Below are positions 49,301 to 57,669 of a stretch of 64,000 nt of DNA, one piece after another. Source of the DNA: DAISJM01 sp036821485 (GTDB lineage: Bacteria; Verrucomicrobiota; Kiritimatiellia; CAIQIC01; JAGNIJ01); the NCBI GenBank assembly GCA_036821485.1, contig DAISJM010000001.1, positions 62,001 to 126,000 of the forward strand, in the 5' to 3' direction. A program made the position numbers and the translations under genes. The notes beneath the pieces are model-generated. The model worked only from the letters and a program-made list of their open reading frames with translations. It had not been told where the DNA came from and made no database searches. Within the stretch, counting starts at the first letter, position 1. Every line of letters starts with the position of its first letter.

Positions 49301-50728
49301 GCGAACGTGGTCTTTCTGAATTCGAGCAACAAGGTTCCGCAGATCAACGGGTCCGAGCAGTATGAACTCCTGGATGCCTCATCCACCCTGATCGACGGCC
49401 GCACAGCCACGAACTTGGTCACCGTCAACATGGCGAATCAGCGCGTCAGCACAACGGCCGATGAGACACTGCTGACCAGTTGGAATACGGTGGCCATGGC
49501 GTCGGCAACTCCCGGCAGCGGTGCCGTGGCGGGGGGCGGGGCCGGGTTGGTCATCACTGAATTTTCGGATGCCGGCGCGTTTTCGAACGAGTTTGTCGAA
49601 CTCTATAACGACAGCGGTGCCCCGGTGAACACACCGCCGGTGCTGAACGCCATCGGCAATCGGTCCGTGGTGGTGAGCAATACGCTGGAGTTTGCCGTGT
49701 CGGCGACGCCGACGGAGAGCGATGCCGTGACGTTGACGGTGAGCAATGCGCCGGCGGGCACCTACTTCAGCGCGGCGGGTGAGAGCGGCGTGTTCTACTG
49801 GACGAACGCGTCACCGGTCGGCGTCTACACGACCACGTTCTATGCGGCGGACATTGGAGGCGTGGACTTTGAGCAGATACTGATCAGCGTGGTGGCGGCG
49901 GGTGGTGGTGGCGGCGGCGGCACGGAGACGTTCAGCAACTCGACAGCGCCGGCGGCCACCTATGGCAGCGGCAGTTATGTCGGCGATGGCAGCATTCAGT
50001 GGACCTACAGTGGCGCGCGCACGCCGGAGTCGCTCTACTCGATCGATGGCACTTCGCTTGGCTTTGGCGATTCCACGCGCAACCCGCGGGAAGTCTACTC
50101 GTCGACGATTCCCGGCGGTGTCGGCAGCATCGCGATCAAGTACCTTAAGTATTTCACGGGCGCGGGGACGCGGAGCTTCGACGTCTACGTCAACGCGACG
50201 CTTGTGGGTTCGGTGTCGGATGCGAACAACGCGACGGTGGCCACGCAGACGTTCAGCGCGATCAACATCAGCGGCGACGTGGTGATCAAGGTGGTCGGTA
50301 CCGGCGGCAAGCAATTCGTCATCGATACGCTGAACTGGACCAGCTACGCGGGTGGCGGGGATGATTCCGATTTCGACAACATGCCGGACACGTGGGAGCA
50401 GGACAACTTCGGCACGTTGACCAACACGGCAACCGGCGACTGGGATGGGGACGGTCTGGACAATCTTTCCGAGTATATTTCCGGCACGCAGCCGACCAAC
50501 GATCAGTCGTATCTGCAGTTTGAGACCATCTCGATCCAGCCATCGGTGGGCATGCAGTTTGCGACCGTCACCGGCCGCACGTACTGGGTTGATTTCCGTA
50601 CCAATCTGCTGTCGGGCGACTGGACGAGCCTGATTTCTGGACTGATCGGCAGCAACGACGTGCGAACCGTCAGCGACACCAATGAGATTGAGCACCGGGC
50701 CTATCGCCTGGGTGTCCAAAGAAACTGA
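46355..50728 (+). CDS. Very large secreted subtilase (S8) with Ig-like, lamin-tail-like and C-terminal calcium module
   Basis: A 1457-residue serine protease with a signal peptide (about 1-22). A propeptide-like region precedes a peptidase S8 domain whose catalytic residues are D323 (VTDSGVDNG), H371 (DGHGNLNSH) and S627 (SGTSHSTP). Next comes a beta-sandwich (about 700-830), an Ig-like domain (starting PPVLASIGDKSVV), then a lamin-tail-domain whose halves appear in swapped order (residues 932-1057 and 1065-1091), a second Ig-like domain, a binding-type domain and the terminal SDFDNMPDTWEQ calcium module with GLDNLSEYISGT. The C-terminal module is shared with the next gene. The protein probably degrades extracellular protein. 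Confidence 0.9.
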   Translation: MKSFLLSLGVFSLALCLPARAASQRFLATSGDRHKLRVDDPAVASQILADGGRLIADYGSFQMMEANASAEQTFAGSGSVENRDEDNRILLNAGEVDTTTDVAKFTRRAPTQFAGRRLHLVQFAGPVKAEWVDELEKAGLQIVTYIPNNAYLVYGDAAALAAAGALASSRPFVQWEGSYSADDKIQPRARNRDAAGQYRILGTDLFAIQLVDDDVGNADTLALIDSIKLAPLRHESRMMGYRSFVVRLPPDQVPVIAEQPDVVSINTYVEPKKFDERQDQIVAGNLNATGSYPTNAGYLAWLYSKGFTQDQFTASGFVVDVTDSGVDNGTNAPNHFGLYVLGNTGLASRVVYNRLEGTANSGSTIQGCDGHGNLNSHIISGYNDGSTFPHLDSAGYRYGLGVCPFVKVGSSVIFDPDTFTDPDYEDLISRAYRDGARISSDSWGADTAGDYDIDAQRYDYLVRDAQPASAAVATAGNQEMTIVFAAGNAGSGTQTVGSPGTAKNVITVGAAENVHSHAITNGGASAIGDDGCTTPDSEANNANDIASFSSRGPCSDLRKKPEIVAPGTHITGGVAQQTRGTTNGNDLACFDGTGVCGLPGGGTVGSKFNFFPTNSAQQFWTTSSGTSHSTPAVAGGCALIRQYFINLGLNAPSPAMVKAYLMNAARYMTGTSANDTLWSNSQGMGGMNLGLAFDGTPRILRDQLTNDLFTATGQSRQYVGTISDTGKPFRVTLSWTDAPGPTSGNAYKNNLDLTITLGGLTYKGNVFSGAYSTNGGSADVRNNAESVFLRAGQTGVVVVTVTAANINSDGVPNYGTALDQDFALVVYNVTEGASNLPPVLASIGDKSVVTNNLLSFSVSASDPFDGDTVSLWATGVPPWATFTGATNAVGVTNTFSGTPTSTGTWVTTFYAGDKDGTNSETITINAKAGGALDVGGYKVNQFNSTQTYTIPSGTLVEQGGYLVLARNVSQAQFEAYWGVTLGANVVFLNSSNKVPQINGSEQYELLDASSTLIDGRTATNLVTVNMANQRVSTTADETLLTSWNTVAMASATPGSGAVAGGGAGLVITEFSDAGAFSNEFVELYNDSGAPVNTPPVLNAIGNRSVVVSNTLEFAVSATPTESDAVTLTVSNAPAGTYFSAAGESGVFYWTNASPVGVYTTTFYAADIGGVDFEQILISVVAAGGGGGGGTETFSNSTAPAATYGSGSYVGDGSIQWTYSGARTPESLYSIDGTSLGFGDSTRNPREVYSSTIPGGVGSIAIKYLKYFTGAGTRSFDVYVNATLVGSVSDANNATVATQTFSAINISGDVVIKVVGTGGKQFVIDTLNWTSYAGGGDDSDFDNMPDTWEQDNFGTLTNTATGDWDGDGLDNLSEYISGTQPTNDQSYLQFETISIQPSVGMQFATVTGRTYWVDFRTNLLSGDWTSLISGLIGSNDVRTVSDTNEIEHRAYRLGVQRN

Positions 50729-50791
50729 CGTGTGGGGAGCCTCTATCCCTGCAGCCACCGCCCCGGTACGTTATTCCTCCGGGGAGGAAGG

Positions 50792-53700
50792 ATGCGCGGG
50801 CGCTACATGGTCTTGGGTTGTGTGCTGCTGGCTACCGGGCTTGTCGGGACGGCGCGGGCACAAGTCCGCACGTTGACCGGATCCTCTTTCTCCGTCGACG
50901 ACGCGGGCATGGTGCGTACGCTCGAAGTTGCGACCGATGAAATTGCCGTTCGCCGTTCCGGCGGAACCTGCACCGTCGAAAAGGTGGGGCCCTTCGCCGA
51001 CGCAGAATCCATCCGTCGTTCCGCGCTGGCCCGCAAGCAGCTTGCCGACGAGGAGGTCGACCTGGTGCTGTACGAGCCCGGCGTGCCCCGGACGATCTAC
51101 ACGCGGCGCATCCTGACCCGTGGCGTGCTGGTTCGGTTGGACGCCGGCGCCAACCTTGCCGATGTCGAAGAGGAGTCTGGCGCGGTCGGCCGATGGGCGC
51201 CCGGCGGCGGAGGTTGGCTCATCTTCGATGCCGCGGACGCGGGGGGAGCGTTGATCTTGGCCGACACGCTGCGCGGGGTGAAGGGCGTCGCTTCCGCCGA
51301 CCCTCTGCTGGCGCGGCAGCATGAGAAGCGCTACACACCGAACGACACGCTATTCAGTGATCAGTGGCACCTCGTCAACACCGGCCAGATCGGTGGCACG
51401 CCGGGCATCGACGTAAACGTCACGAATGTGTGGGACACGTATCGCGGCTCCGGTGTCTACATCGGCATCTGCGATGACGGCTTGCAGACATCGCACGAGG
51501 ATCTTTCGGCCAACGTCAACACCATCATCGACTGGGACTGGAACGGCGGCGACGGCAGTCCGGATCCCAACACCGCGCAGGACTTTCACGGCTCCGCGTG
51601 CGCGGGCGTGGCGGCAGGCCGCGGGAACAATGCGTTGGGCATCTGCGGCGGTGCGCCGCAGGCAACCCTCGTCGGCATGCGCTTGATTGCCGGCTATGTC
51701 GATGATGCCACCGAGGCTCAGGCGATGCTGCACAGCAACACGATTATCTGGATCAAGAGCAACAGTTGGGGGCCGGTCGACAACGGCTACACGCTTGCCG
51801 GGCCCGGTTCAGTGACCCGGGCCGCGCTTTCCAACGGGGTGCACAACGGGCGGGGTGGAAAGGGGACGATCTACCTGTGGGCGGGCGGCAATGGCCTGCA
51901 GTACAACGACAATGTCAACTACGACGGCTACGCCAATTCGGTTTACACGATCGCCATCGCTGCGCTCGACAACACGGGGGGGCAGTCCTACTACAGCGAG
52001 CCCGGGGCGTGCCTGCTGGTCACCGCCCCGTCGAGTGGAAGCAACGGGGGTATCACGACTACGGATTTGATGGGAAGCTCCGGCTACAACAGTGGCGCCG
52101 GTTGGGATCTCGCCGATCCCAACTACACGGCCTACTTTGGCGGCACATCTTCCGCGACGCCGCTGGTTGCCGGGATCATGGCGTTGATCCTGCAGGCCAA
52201 CACCAACCTCGGCTGGCGCGATGCCCAGGAGATCCTGATCCGTTGCGCCCGGCAGGTCAGTCCGTCGGACAGCGACTGGTCCACGAACAGCGCGGGTTTT
52301 CACTTCAACCACAAGTTCGGCGCCGGCCTGATTGATGCCCGTGCTGCGGTCACGCTGGCGGAGACATGGACCAATCTCGGGCCGCGGCTCTGGTACGAAA
52401 GCACGCACACCAATCTGGCGCAGGCCATACCGGACAACAATACAAACGGTACGACCGTGAGTTTTGTGATCAGCGCCACGAATATGAGGGTGGAGCACGT
52501 CGCAGCCACGGTGTACATCACGCACCCCGCGCGCGGGAATCTCGCGATTACGCTCACCTCGCCGAGCGGCATGAAGAGCCGGCTGGCTGAAAAGCACAGC
52601 GATCTGTCGGCCGACTACCCGAACTGGACCTTCACCAGCGTGCGGCACTGGGGCGAGGAACTGCAGGGCGCGTGGACGTTGAATGTGGCGGATCGCACGG
52701 CTGGCGCCATCGGCACGCTGCAATCCGTTCGCCTGGATTTCTTCGGCACCGATACGGAGATTCCCTCCAACAGGCCGCCGGTGCTCAGCCGTCTCAGCGA
52801 CCGGTCCGTTGCGGAAAGCAACCTGTTGGAGTTCGCCGTGTCCGCGTGGGATACGGTGGATGGCGACACGGTGACGTTATGGGCCACGAACGTGCCGGAG
52901 TGGGCCAGTTTTCCGGCCGTGACCAACGACATTGTCGTGACGAATCTGTTCTCCGGCACGCCCACCAATCCTGAAATGCGCACGGTGTATTTCTTTGCTT
53001 CTGACAAGGACGGCACCAGTACATCGGCTGTGAACATCACGGTCCGGCAGGCGGGCGACAGCGGTTGCGGATTCATCATCTCGGAGTACCTGGAGGGAAC
53101 CAACGCCACGGCCAAGGCGCTTGAATTCTTCAATGGCACGGCCTCCGGCATCGATCTCAAATCCAGCAACTGTGTGGTACAGATCTATCTCAACGGGAGC
53201 AGCACACCCGGTTCGCCGATCAGCCTCACGGGTACGGTGGCGGCGGGGGCCACCTATGTGGTTGCGCATTCCAGCGCCCCCACGGGCCTGACCGCGCGCG
53301 CCAACCAATTGGCGAGTCTGAGCGCGATCGGCGGAGACGATGCCGTGGTCGTAAGGTTTGGGGGGACGAATGGTCCGATCCTGGACCGTGTCGGACAGGT
53401 GGGCGTCGATCCGGGTGTTGAGTGGGGCTCGGGCTCGTACTCCACGTTGAACAACACGTTGCGGCGCAACCCGTCGGTGACGATGGGGGATACCAACGCG
53501 TACAGCGCCTTCGACCCCACGCTGGAATGGCAGGGCTATGGACCGGACATCTTCGTCGGCTTCGGCGAACACATGATGAATTGCGAGGGCGCGGAGTCGC
53601 CACCGATTCTCAATCCGATCGGCAACACAGCGACCGAGGTCGGCAGTCTGCTGGAGTTCACGGTCAGCGCGGAGTCGACCGGTGGCGATGTCGTGTCCCT

Positions 53701-54745
53701 GTCGGCCAGCAATCTGCCGCAGGGGGCTACCTTCACATCGAGCAATGAGACCGGCGTGTTCCGGTTCACCCCCACGCCTTCGCAAATGGGCACGCACTCG
53801 GTGGGCTTCTACGCATCGGACAACGACGGTGTTGATACGGAGACGATCGAGATCAGCGTCTCGGCGCCGCAGGGCGGGGGATCATCCAACGTGTTGGTCT
53901 ATTTCGATTTCGATGACGGTGCAAATTTCGAACCGGTTCCGGAATCCGTGGTGCAGCACCTGCAGGTCAGTGCGTTTGAGAGCCGTGATGGAAAATCCAC
54001 CAATGCCATCGGCAATCCCGGCCGGGCCATTGCGGACAGCGGATGGACGGGCACGGTTCAGTACTTTGAGTTCACGGTTAATGTGGAGACCGGCTACACC
54101 ATGGCCGCGGACGGGATGACCTTCGACGACCTGCGGTCCTCGACGGGGCCGTTGGGTTGGCGTGTGCGGTACAGCGGAGATGGCTACGGCGCCGACCTCT
54201 CGCTGGCGGGCACGCACTCGTCTTACACGACGAACGTCCCGACCTTGTTCATGCCCGCGGTGACCGGCCAGGTGACGTTCCGGGTTTATGCGGACAACGC
54301 CAGCATGGCGGGCGCGACGTGGCGACTGGACAATGTGAAGCTGCGCGGAGCGGTGTATCTGACCTCTGAGGGGAATGACAGCGACGAAGACGGCATGTCG
54401 GACGATTGGGAAACGGCGCAGTTCGGATCGTTGACCAACGAAGCGGCAGGTGATTGGGACGAGGATGGTGTGGACAATCTGTCGGAGTACATCGCCGGGA
54501 CCGAGCCGACGAACAACGGGTCGTACCTGCAGTTTGATGACATCCTGACGCCGGGCGGATTCCAGGTCCGGTTCGCGACGGTGACGGGCCGCACGTATTG
54601 GGTGGAATACGCCGAGGACCTGCTATGGCCGGGCGCGTGGAGCAATCTGGCGACGGGCCTTTTGGGTAGTAATGATGTGCGTTCGGTGAGCGACACCAAC
54701 GCCTCCGGCGGGCGAATTTATCGCGTGGGCGTGCAGAGGAATTGA
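50792..54745 (+). CDS. Very large secreted kexin-like subtilase with P-domain, lamin-tail and C-terminal calcium module
   Basis: A 1317-residue protease with signal peptide (MRGRYMVLGCVLLATGLVGTARA). The S8 domain has D228 (ICDDGLQTSHEDL), H266 (DFHGSACAG) and S453 (GGTSSATP). A proprotein-convertase P-domain follows at about 540-655 (VEHVAATVYITHPARGNL, then GAWTLNVADRTAG). An Ig-like domain, an intact lamin-tail domain (FIISEYLEGTNATAKALEFF) and a second Ig-like domain precede the C-terminal EDGMSDDWE and GVDNLSEYIAGTEPTN module. It is 63 bp downstream of the first subtilase, with a GGGGAGGAAGG ribosome binding site. The longer start at 50732 lacks one. Confidence 0.92.
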   Translation: MRGRYMVLGCVLLATGLVGTARAQVRTLTGSSFSVDDAGMVRTLEVATDEIAVRRSGGTCTVEKVGPFADAESIRRSALARKQLADEEVDLVLYEPGVPRTIYTRRILTRGVLVRLDAGANLADVEEESGAVGRWAPGGGGWLIFDAADAGGALILADTLRGVKGVASADPLLARQHEKRYTPNDTLFSDQWHLVNTGQIGGTPGIDVNVTNVWDTYRGSGVYIGICDDGLQTSHEDLSANVNTIIDWDWNGGDGSPDPNTAQDFHGSACAGVAAGRGNNALGICGGAPQATLVGMRLIAGYVDDATEAQAMLHSNTIIWIKSNSWGPVDNGYTLAGPGSVTRAALSNGVHNGRGGKGTIYLWAGGNGLQYNDNVNYDGYANSVYTIAIAALDNTGGQSYYSEPGACLLVTAPSSGSNGGITTTDLMGSSGYNSGAGWDLADPNYTAYFGGTSSATPLVAGIMALILQANTNLGWRDAQEILIRCARQVSPSDSDWSTNSAGFHFNHKFGAGLIDARAAVTLAETWTNLGPRLWYESTHTNLAQAIPDNNTNGTTVSFVISATNMRVEHVAATVYITHPARGNLAITLTSPSGMKSRLAEKHSDLSADYPNWTFTSVRHWGEELQGAWTLNVADRTAGAIGTLQSVRLDFFGTDTEIPSNRPPVLSRLSDRSVAESNLLEFAVSAWDTVDGDTVTLWATNVPEWASFPAVTNDIVVTNLFSGTPTNPEMRTVYFFASDKDGTSTSAVNITVRQAGDSGCGFIISEYLEGTNATAKALEFFNGTASGIDLKSSNCVVQIYLNGSSTPGSPISLTGTVAAGATYVVAHSSAPTGLTARANQLASLSAIGGDDAVVVRFGGTNGPILDRVGQVGVDPGVEWGSGSYSTLNNTLRRNPSVTMGDTNAYSAFDPTLEWQGYGPDIFVGFGEHMMNCEGAESPPILNPIGNTATEVGSLLEFTVSAESTGGDVVSLSASNLPQGATFTSSNETGVFRFTPTPSQMGTHSVGFYASDNDGVDTETIEISVSAPQGGGSSNVLVYFDFDDGANFEPVPESVVQHLQVSAFESRDGKSTNAIGNPGRAIADSGWTGTVQYFEFTVNVETGYTMAADGMTFDDLRSSTGPLGWRVRYSGDGYGADLSLAGTHSSYTTNVPTLFMPAVTGQVTFRVYADNASMAGATWRLDNVKLRGAVYLTSEGNDSDEDGMSDDWETAQFGSLTNEAAGDWDEDGVDNLSEYIAGTEPTNNGSYLQFDDILTPGGFQVRFATVTGRTYWVEYAEDLLWPGAWSNLATGLLGSNDVRSVSDTNASGGRIYRVGVQRN

Positions 54746-54799
54746 CCCCTCTTGACGTTCCGGCATGAAACGAATAATGTCGCCCTCGCTTCAACGGAC

Positions 54800-54875
54800 G
54801 CCCCCATCGTCTAGAGGCCTAGGACGCCAGGTTCTCATCCTGGTAACACCGGTTCGAATCCGGTTGGGGGTGCCA
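54800..54875 (+). tRNA. tRNA-Glu (anticodon CTC)
   Basis: A 76-nt cloverleaf: acceptor stem GCCCCCA/TGGGGGT (first pair G-U), D-arm, anticodon stem CCAGG/CCTGG with loop TTCTCAT giving anticodon CTC, T-arm CCGGTTCGAATCCGG, and an encoded CCA end. The unusual G1-U72 pair is noteworthy for tRNA-Glu. Confidence 0.93.
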
Positions 54876-54983
54876 GGCACCAGAGTTCCTCGCGGGGCTC
54901 GGAACACGGTGCCTGGCAGGCCAGATCCACACGTCAACGACCCCAAGAGGAACTCTGGGGCCTGCGCCGGTCACCGTGTTCGA
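54871..54983. repeat. Nested inverted repeats attached to the tRNA-Glu 3' end
   Basis: TGCCAGGCACC (54871-54881), whose first bases are the tRNA 3' end, pairs with GGTGCCTGGCA (54908-54918). CCAGAGTTCCTC (54880-54891) pairs with GAGGAACTCTGG (54947-54958), and GAACACGGTG (54902-54911) pairs with CACCGTGTTC at 54972-54981. The pairings are mutually exclusive, so the transcript could switch between folds. Confidence 0.7.
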
Positions 54984-55041
54984 GGCGAAGCCGAGAACTC
55001 GGGTGACCGGGCCATATCCTTCTGATAGCTTCTCGATCCTC

Positions 55042-55317
55042 ATGACAGGAACTCTTCCATACACCGTCTACATCCTCCTCAGCGAAAAGGACGGCAACTT
55101 CTACGTGGGTTTCACAACGGACTTGGCGAAGAGACTTTCAGATCACACCGCGGGCAGAGTTGAATCCACAGCACCTCGCCGGCCATTCAAGTTGGTTCAC
55201 GCGGAGCAATATCTTTCCGAGGCAGATGCGATTCGAAGGGAGAAGTACCTCAAGACCACCAAGGGACGCCGTGCCCTCCGCCTCATGCTTCGCGATGCAG
55301 CCGGCAATTCTTCATGA
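55042..55317 (+). CDS. GIY-YIG domain protein (UPF0213-like)
   Basis: A 91-residue single-domain GIY-YIG nuclease-fold protein. YTVYILLSEKDGNFYVGFTTDL carries the GIY/YIG motif in the form VYI...YVG, followed by the conserved Arg in LAKRLSDH and a Glu in REKYLK. The start at 55042 is set by the domain start. The longer frame to 54976 runs into the repeats. It overlaps convergently with the alcohol dehydrogenase gene by 6 bp. The role is unknown; DNA repair or mobile-element origin are possible. Confidence 0.85.
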   Translation: MTGTLPYTVYILLSEKDGNFYVGFTTDLAKRLSDHTAGRVESTAPRRPFKLVHAEQYLSEADAIRREKYLKTTKGRRALRLMLRDAAGNSS

Positions 55318-56376
55318 TTTGAGCGAGGCCATGTCGATGACGAATCGATAGCGCACGTCCTGCTTGAGCATCCGTTCGTAGGCATCGTTGATCTTCTGGA
55401 TCGGAATGAGCTCGATGTCCGAAACGATTCTGTGCGCAGCACAGAAATCCAACATCTCCTGCGTCTCCGCGATTCCACCAATGCACGAGCCGGCGAAACT
55501 GCGGCGCGGAAGCAGCAGATTGAAGACATTCACCGGAAGCGGCTGCGATGGCGCGCCCACCTGCACGAGCGTACCGTCCAATTGCAGCAGGCCCAAGTAG
55601 GCATTGATGTCGTGCTGTGCGGAAACGGCGTCGAGGATGAAATTGAAACTGCCGTACTGTTTCTTCATCGCGTCGGCATCTTTGGACACAACGACTTCAT
55701 GAGCGCCCAACCGCAAACCGTCGGCGGCCTTACCCGGCGACGTGGTGAACAGGACGACGTGCGCGCCGAAGGCGCGTGCGAATTTCAATGCCATGTGTCC
55801 CAGCCCGCCGAGCCCCACGACGCCGACCTTCTGGCCGGGGCCGACCTTCCAGTGGCGCAACGGCGAGTAGGTTGTGATGCCGGCGCAGAGCAGGGGAGCG
55901 GCGGCGGCCAGATCCAGCCCGGCCGGCACGCGCAGCACAAACGCCTCGTCCACAACAATGCTCGTGGAATACCCGCCGAACGTGTGCCCGCCCAGGTGCT
56001 TGTCGGGGCTGTTGTACGTGAAGGTGGCGAACGAGTGGCAGTATTGTTCCAACCCCGCCTGGCAACTCGGGCAGGTGCGGCACGAGTCCACCATGCAGCC
56101 GACCGCACTCAGGTCTCCGGGTTTGAACTTCGTGACGCGCGGGCCGACCCGCTTGACGCGACCAACAATTTCGTGGCCGGGCACGCAGGGATAGGCGGTG
56201 GCCATGACGGCGCTCCACTCGTCGCGGACCGTATGGAGATCGGAGTGACAGACTCCGCAGTACAGGATTTCGATTTCGACATCGAGATCGCCGGGCTCGC
56301 GTCGGTTGATCCCAAACGGAGCCAAGGGCGAAGACGCGGTTTGTGCAGCGTAGGCTTTGGCGTGTGTAGTTTTCAT
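55312..56376 (-). CDS. Zinc-dependent NAD(P) alcohol dehydrogenase (YahK/cinnamyl-alcohol-dehydrogenase type)
   Basis: A 354-residue medium-chain dehydrogenase. C40 and H44 in CGVCHSDLH, GHE in PCVPGHEIVG and a later Cys make up the catalytic zinc site. The structural zinc site is CRTCPSCQAGLEQYC. The nucleotide motif is VGLGGLGHMALKFA. It belongs to the YahK group acting on a wide range of aldehydes, probably with NADPH. The start at 56376 (MKTTHAKAY) has a TTAAGGGC ribosome binding site. Confidence 0.92.
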   Translation of the reverse strand: MKTTHAKAYAAQTASSPLAPFGINRREPGDLDVEIEILYCGVCHSDLHTVRDEWSAVMATAYPCVPGHEIVGRVKRVGPRVTKFKPGDLSAVGCMVDSCRTCPSCQAGLEQYCHSFATFTYNSPDKHLGGHTFGGYSTSIVVDEAFVLRVPAGLDLAAAAPLLCAGITTYSPLRHWKVGPGQKVGVVGLGGLGHMALKFARAFGAHVVLFTTSPGKAADGLRLGAHEVVVSKDADAMKKQYGSFNFILDAVSAQHDINAYLGLLQLDGTLVQVGAPSQPLPVNVFNLLLPRRSFAGSCIGGIAETQEMLDFCAAHRIVSDIELIPIQKINDAYERMLKQDVRYRFVIDMASLKS

Positions 56377-56560
56377 GCCCTTAACATAACCCCGACTCAT
56401 GCTTTGTCACCAGCAGAACACGCCAATCAACTTGCCGAATACGCCATCGGTCTGCAGCGTCCAGATTGGGCGCCGGAAGGCTTGGATTCCCTGCGTGTCC
56501 GGCCTTGCGCGAACACGCGGCAGGCTTCCATCCCGGTCCCCAATCTGCGATCTTGGGCCC

Positions 56561-57577
56561 ATGATTTCGGTCTATGATCTCGACGGGTTGGAAGCGCTCG
56601 TCAGCCGTCTGGGGATTCCAGAACCGGCGCTGAGACGGTTCCGAATCGCCTATTTCAAAAAGGGGCGATCCGTGGACGAGTGTCTCGATGCGATCCCCGA
56701 AACAGCGCGGGCACGGTTTGTCGCCGGGGTGCGACTGGACCAGCTCGAACTCGTTGAGCGGCACGACTCGAAAAGGGACGGGGCGTCGAAATTGGTTTTC
56801 CGCACCGCATTGAACGAGCGGGTTGAAGCCGTTCTCCTTCGCGTCGCTTCCGGCCGGACCAGCCTCTGCATTTCTTCGCAGATCGGTTGCGCTGCGGATT
56901 GCGCATTCTGTGCGACGGGACGGATGGGTCTCGTACGCAATCTCTCGACCGCTGAAATCCTCGATCAAATTATTCTCGCCATGCGTGTGCTCCGCGCGGA
57001 AGAGCGCGTGCTGCGGAATGTGGTGTTCATGGGCATGGGGGAGCCATTCCACAACGAGAAGGCGGTATGTGACAGCCTCGAAGTTCTGCGCGATGTGCGC
57101 GGCTGCAATCTGTCCGAGCGGCATTTGCTCGTCTCCACGGCAGGCGTGCCCAAGTCGATGCTGCGCTTCGTGGAGCGGTTCCCAAAGATCCGCGTGGCGC
57201 TCAGCCTGCACAGCGCGCGGCAGGAAGTCCGGGAACGAATCATGCCCATCGCATCGCATCATTCGCTGAAGCAGTGGTGCAACAGTCTCCCGGAGCTCGC
57301 CCGTCACGGGAACCTGATGATCGAGATCCTGCTGTTGCAGGGCGTGAACGACGGACCGGCGGACCTGGCTGCACTGATCGACTACCTGCACGGCTTGCCC
57401 GTGCACATCAATCTCATCCAGTTCAATCCGTTCCCCGGCAGCGGATTCGAGCCGGTGCCCCGCGCGGCGCGCGAGGCCTTTGGCGTCGCGCTGCGGAAGG
57501 CCGGGTTCAAGGTGACGCTGCGGTATTCCCTCGGCGACGATATCGCCGCGGCCTGCGGGCAACTGGCGGGAGTCTGA
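56561..57577 (+). CDS. rlmN: 23S rRNA/tRNA adenine-C2 methyltransferase RlmN (radical SAM)
   Basis: A 338-residue RlmN/Cfr-family radical SAM enzyme. The 4Fe-4S cysteines are C110, C114 and C117 (CAADCAFC). GMGEPFHN, the LSLHSARQEVRERIMPI segment and the C-terminal catalytic Cys (C332, AACGQLAG) are present. The N-terminal domain is about 30 residues shorter than in E. coli RlmN. The first ATG fitting the family is at 56561. A collapsed copy of this gene lies 1.5 kb away at 59040-59198. Confidence 0.92.
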   Translation: MISVYDLDGLEALVSRLGIPEPALRRFRIAYFKKGRSVDECLDAIPETARARFVAGVRLDQLELVERHDSKRDGASKLVFRTALNERVEAVLLRVASGRTSLCISSQIGCAADCAFCATGRMGLVRNLSTAEILDQIILAMRVLRAEERVLRNVVFMGMGEPFHNEKAVCDSLEVLRDVRGCNLSERHLLVSTAGVPKSMLRFVERFPKIRVALSLHSARQEVRERIMPIASHHSLKQWCNSLPELARHGNLMIEILLLQGVNDGPADLAALIDYLHGLPVHINLIQFNPFPGSGFEPVPRAAREAFGVALRKAGFKVTLRYSLGDDIAAACGQLAGV

Positions 57578-57597
57578 GCGCGCCGTGGGCGGCCAGA

Positions 57598-57647
57598 TTT
57601 TCCAACCCTTGGAAAATCGAGCGCTATTTTTTCCAAGGGTTGGAAAA
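57598..57647. repeat. TTTTCCAACCC inverted repeat element (copy B)
   Basis: A perfect 19-bp arm TTTTCCAACCCTTGGAAAA (57598-57616) and its exact reverse complement at 57629-57647, separated by TCGAGCGCTATT. It sits between convergent rlmN and antiporter genes, where it may also stop transcription both ways. It has the same form as the element at 15919-15967. Confidence 0.9.
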
Positions 57648-57669
57648 ATGGGATTCACCCGCCATTCGC

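Noticed and set aside
54800..55317. Possible integrative element at tRNA-Glu, with the GIY-YIG gene as cargo
   Set aside because: No integrase is present, and I found no second copy of the tRNA 3' end within the window to serve as an attachment site.
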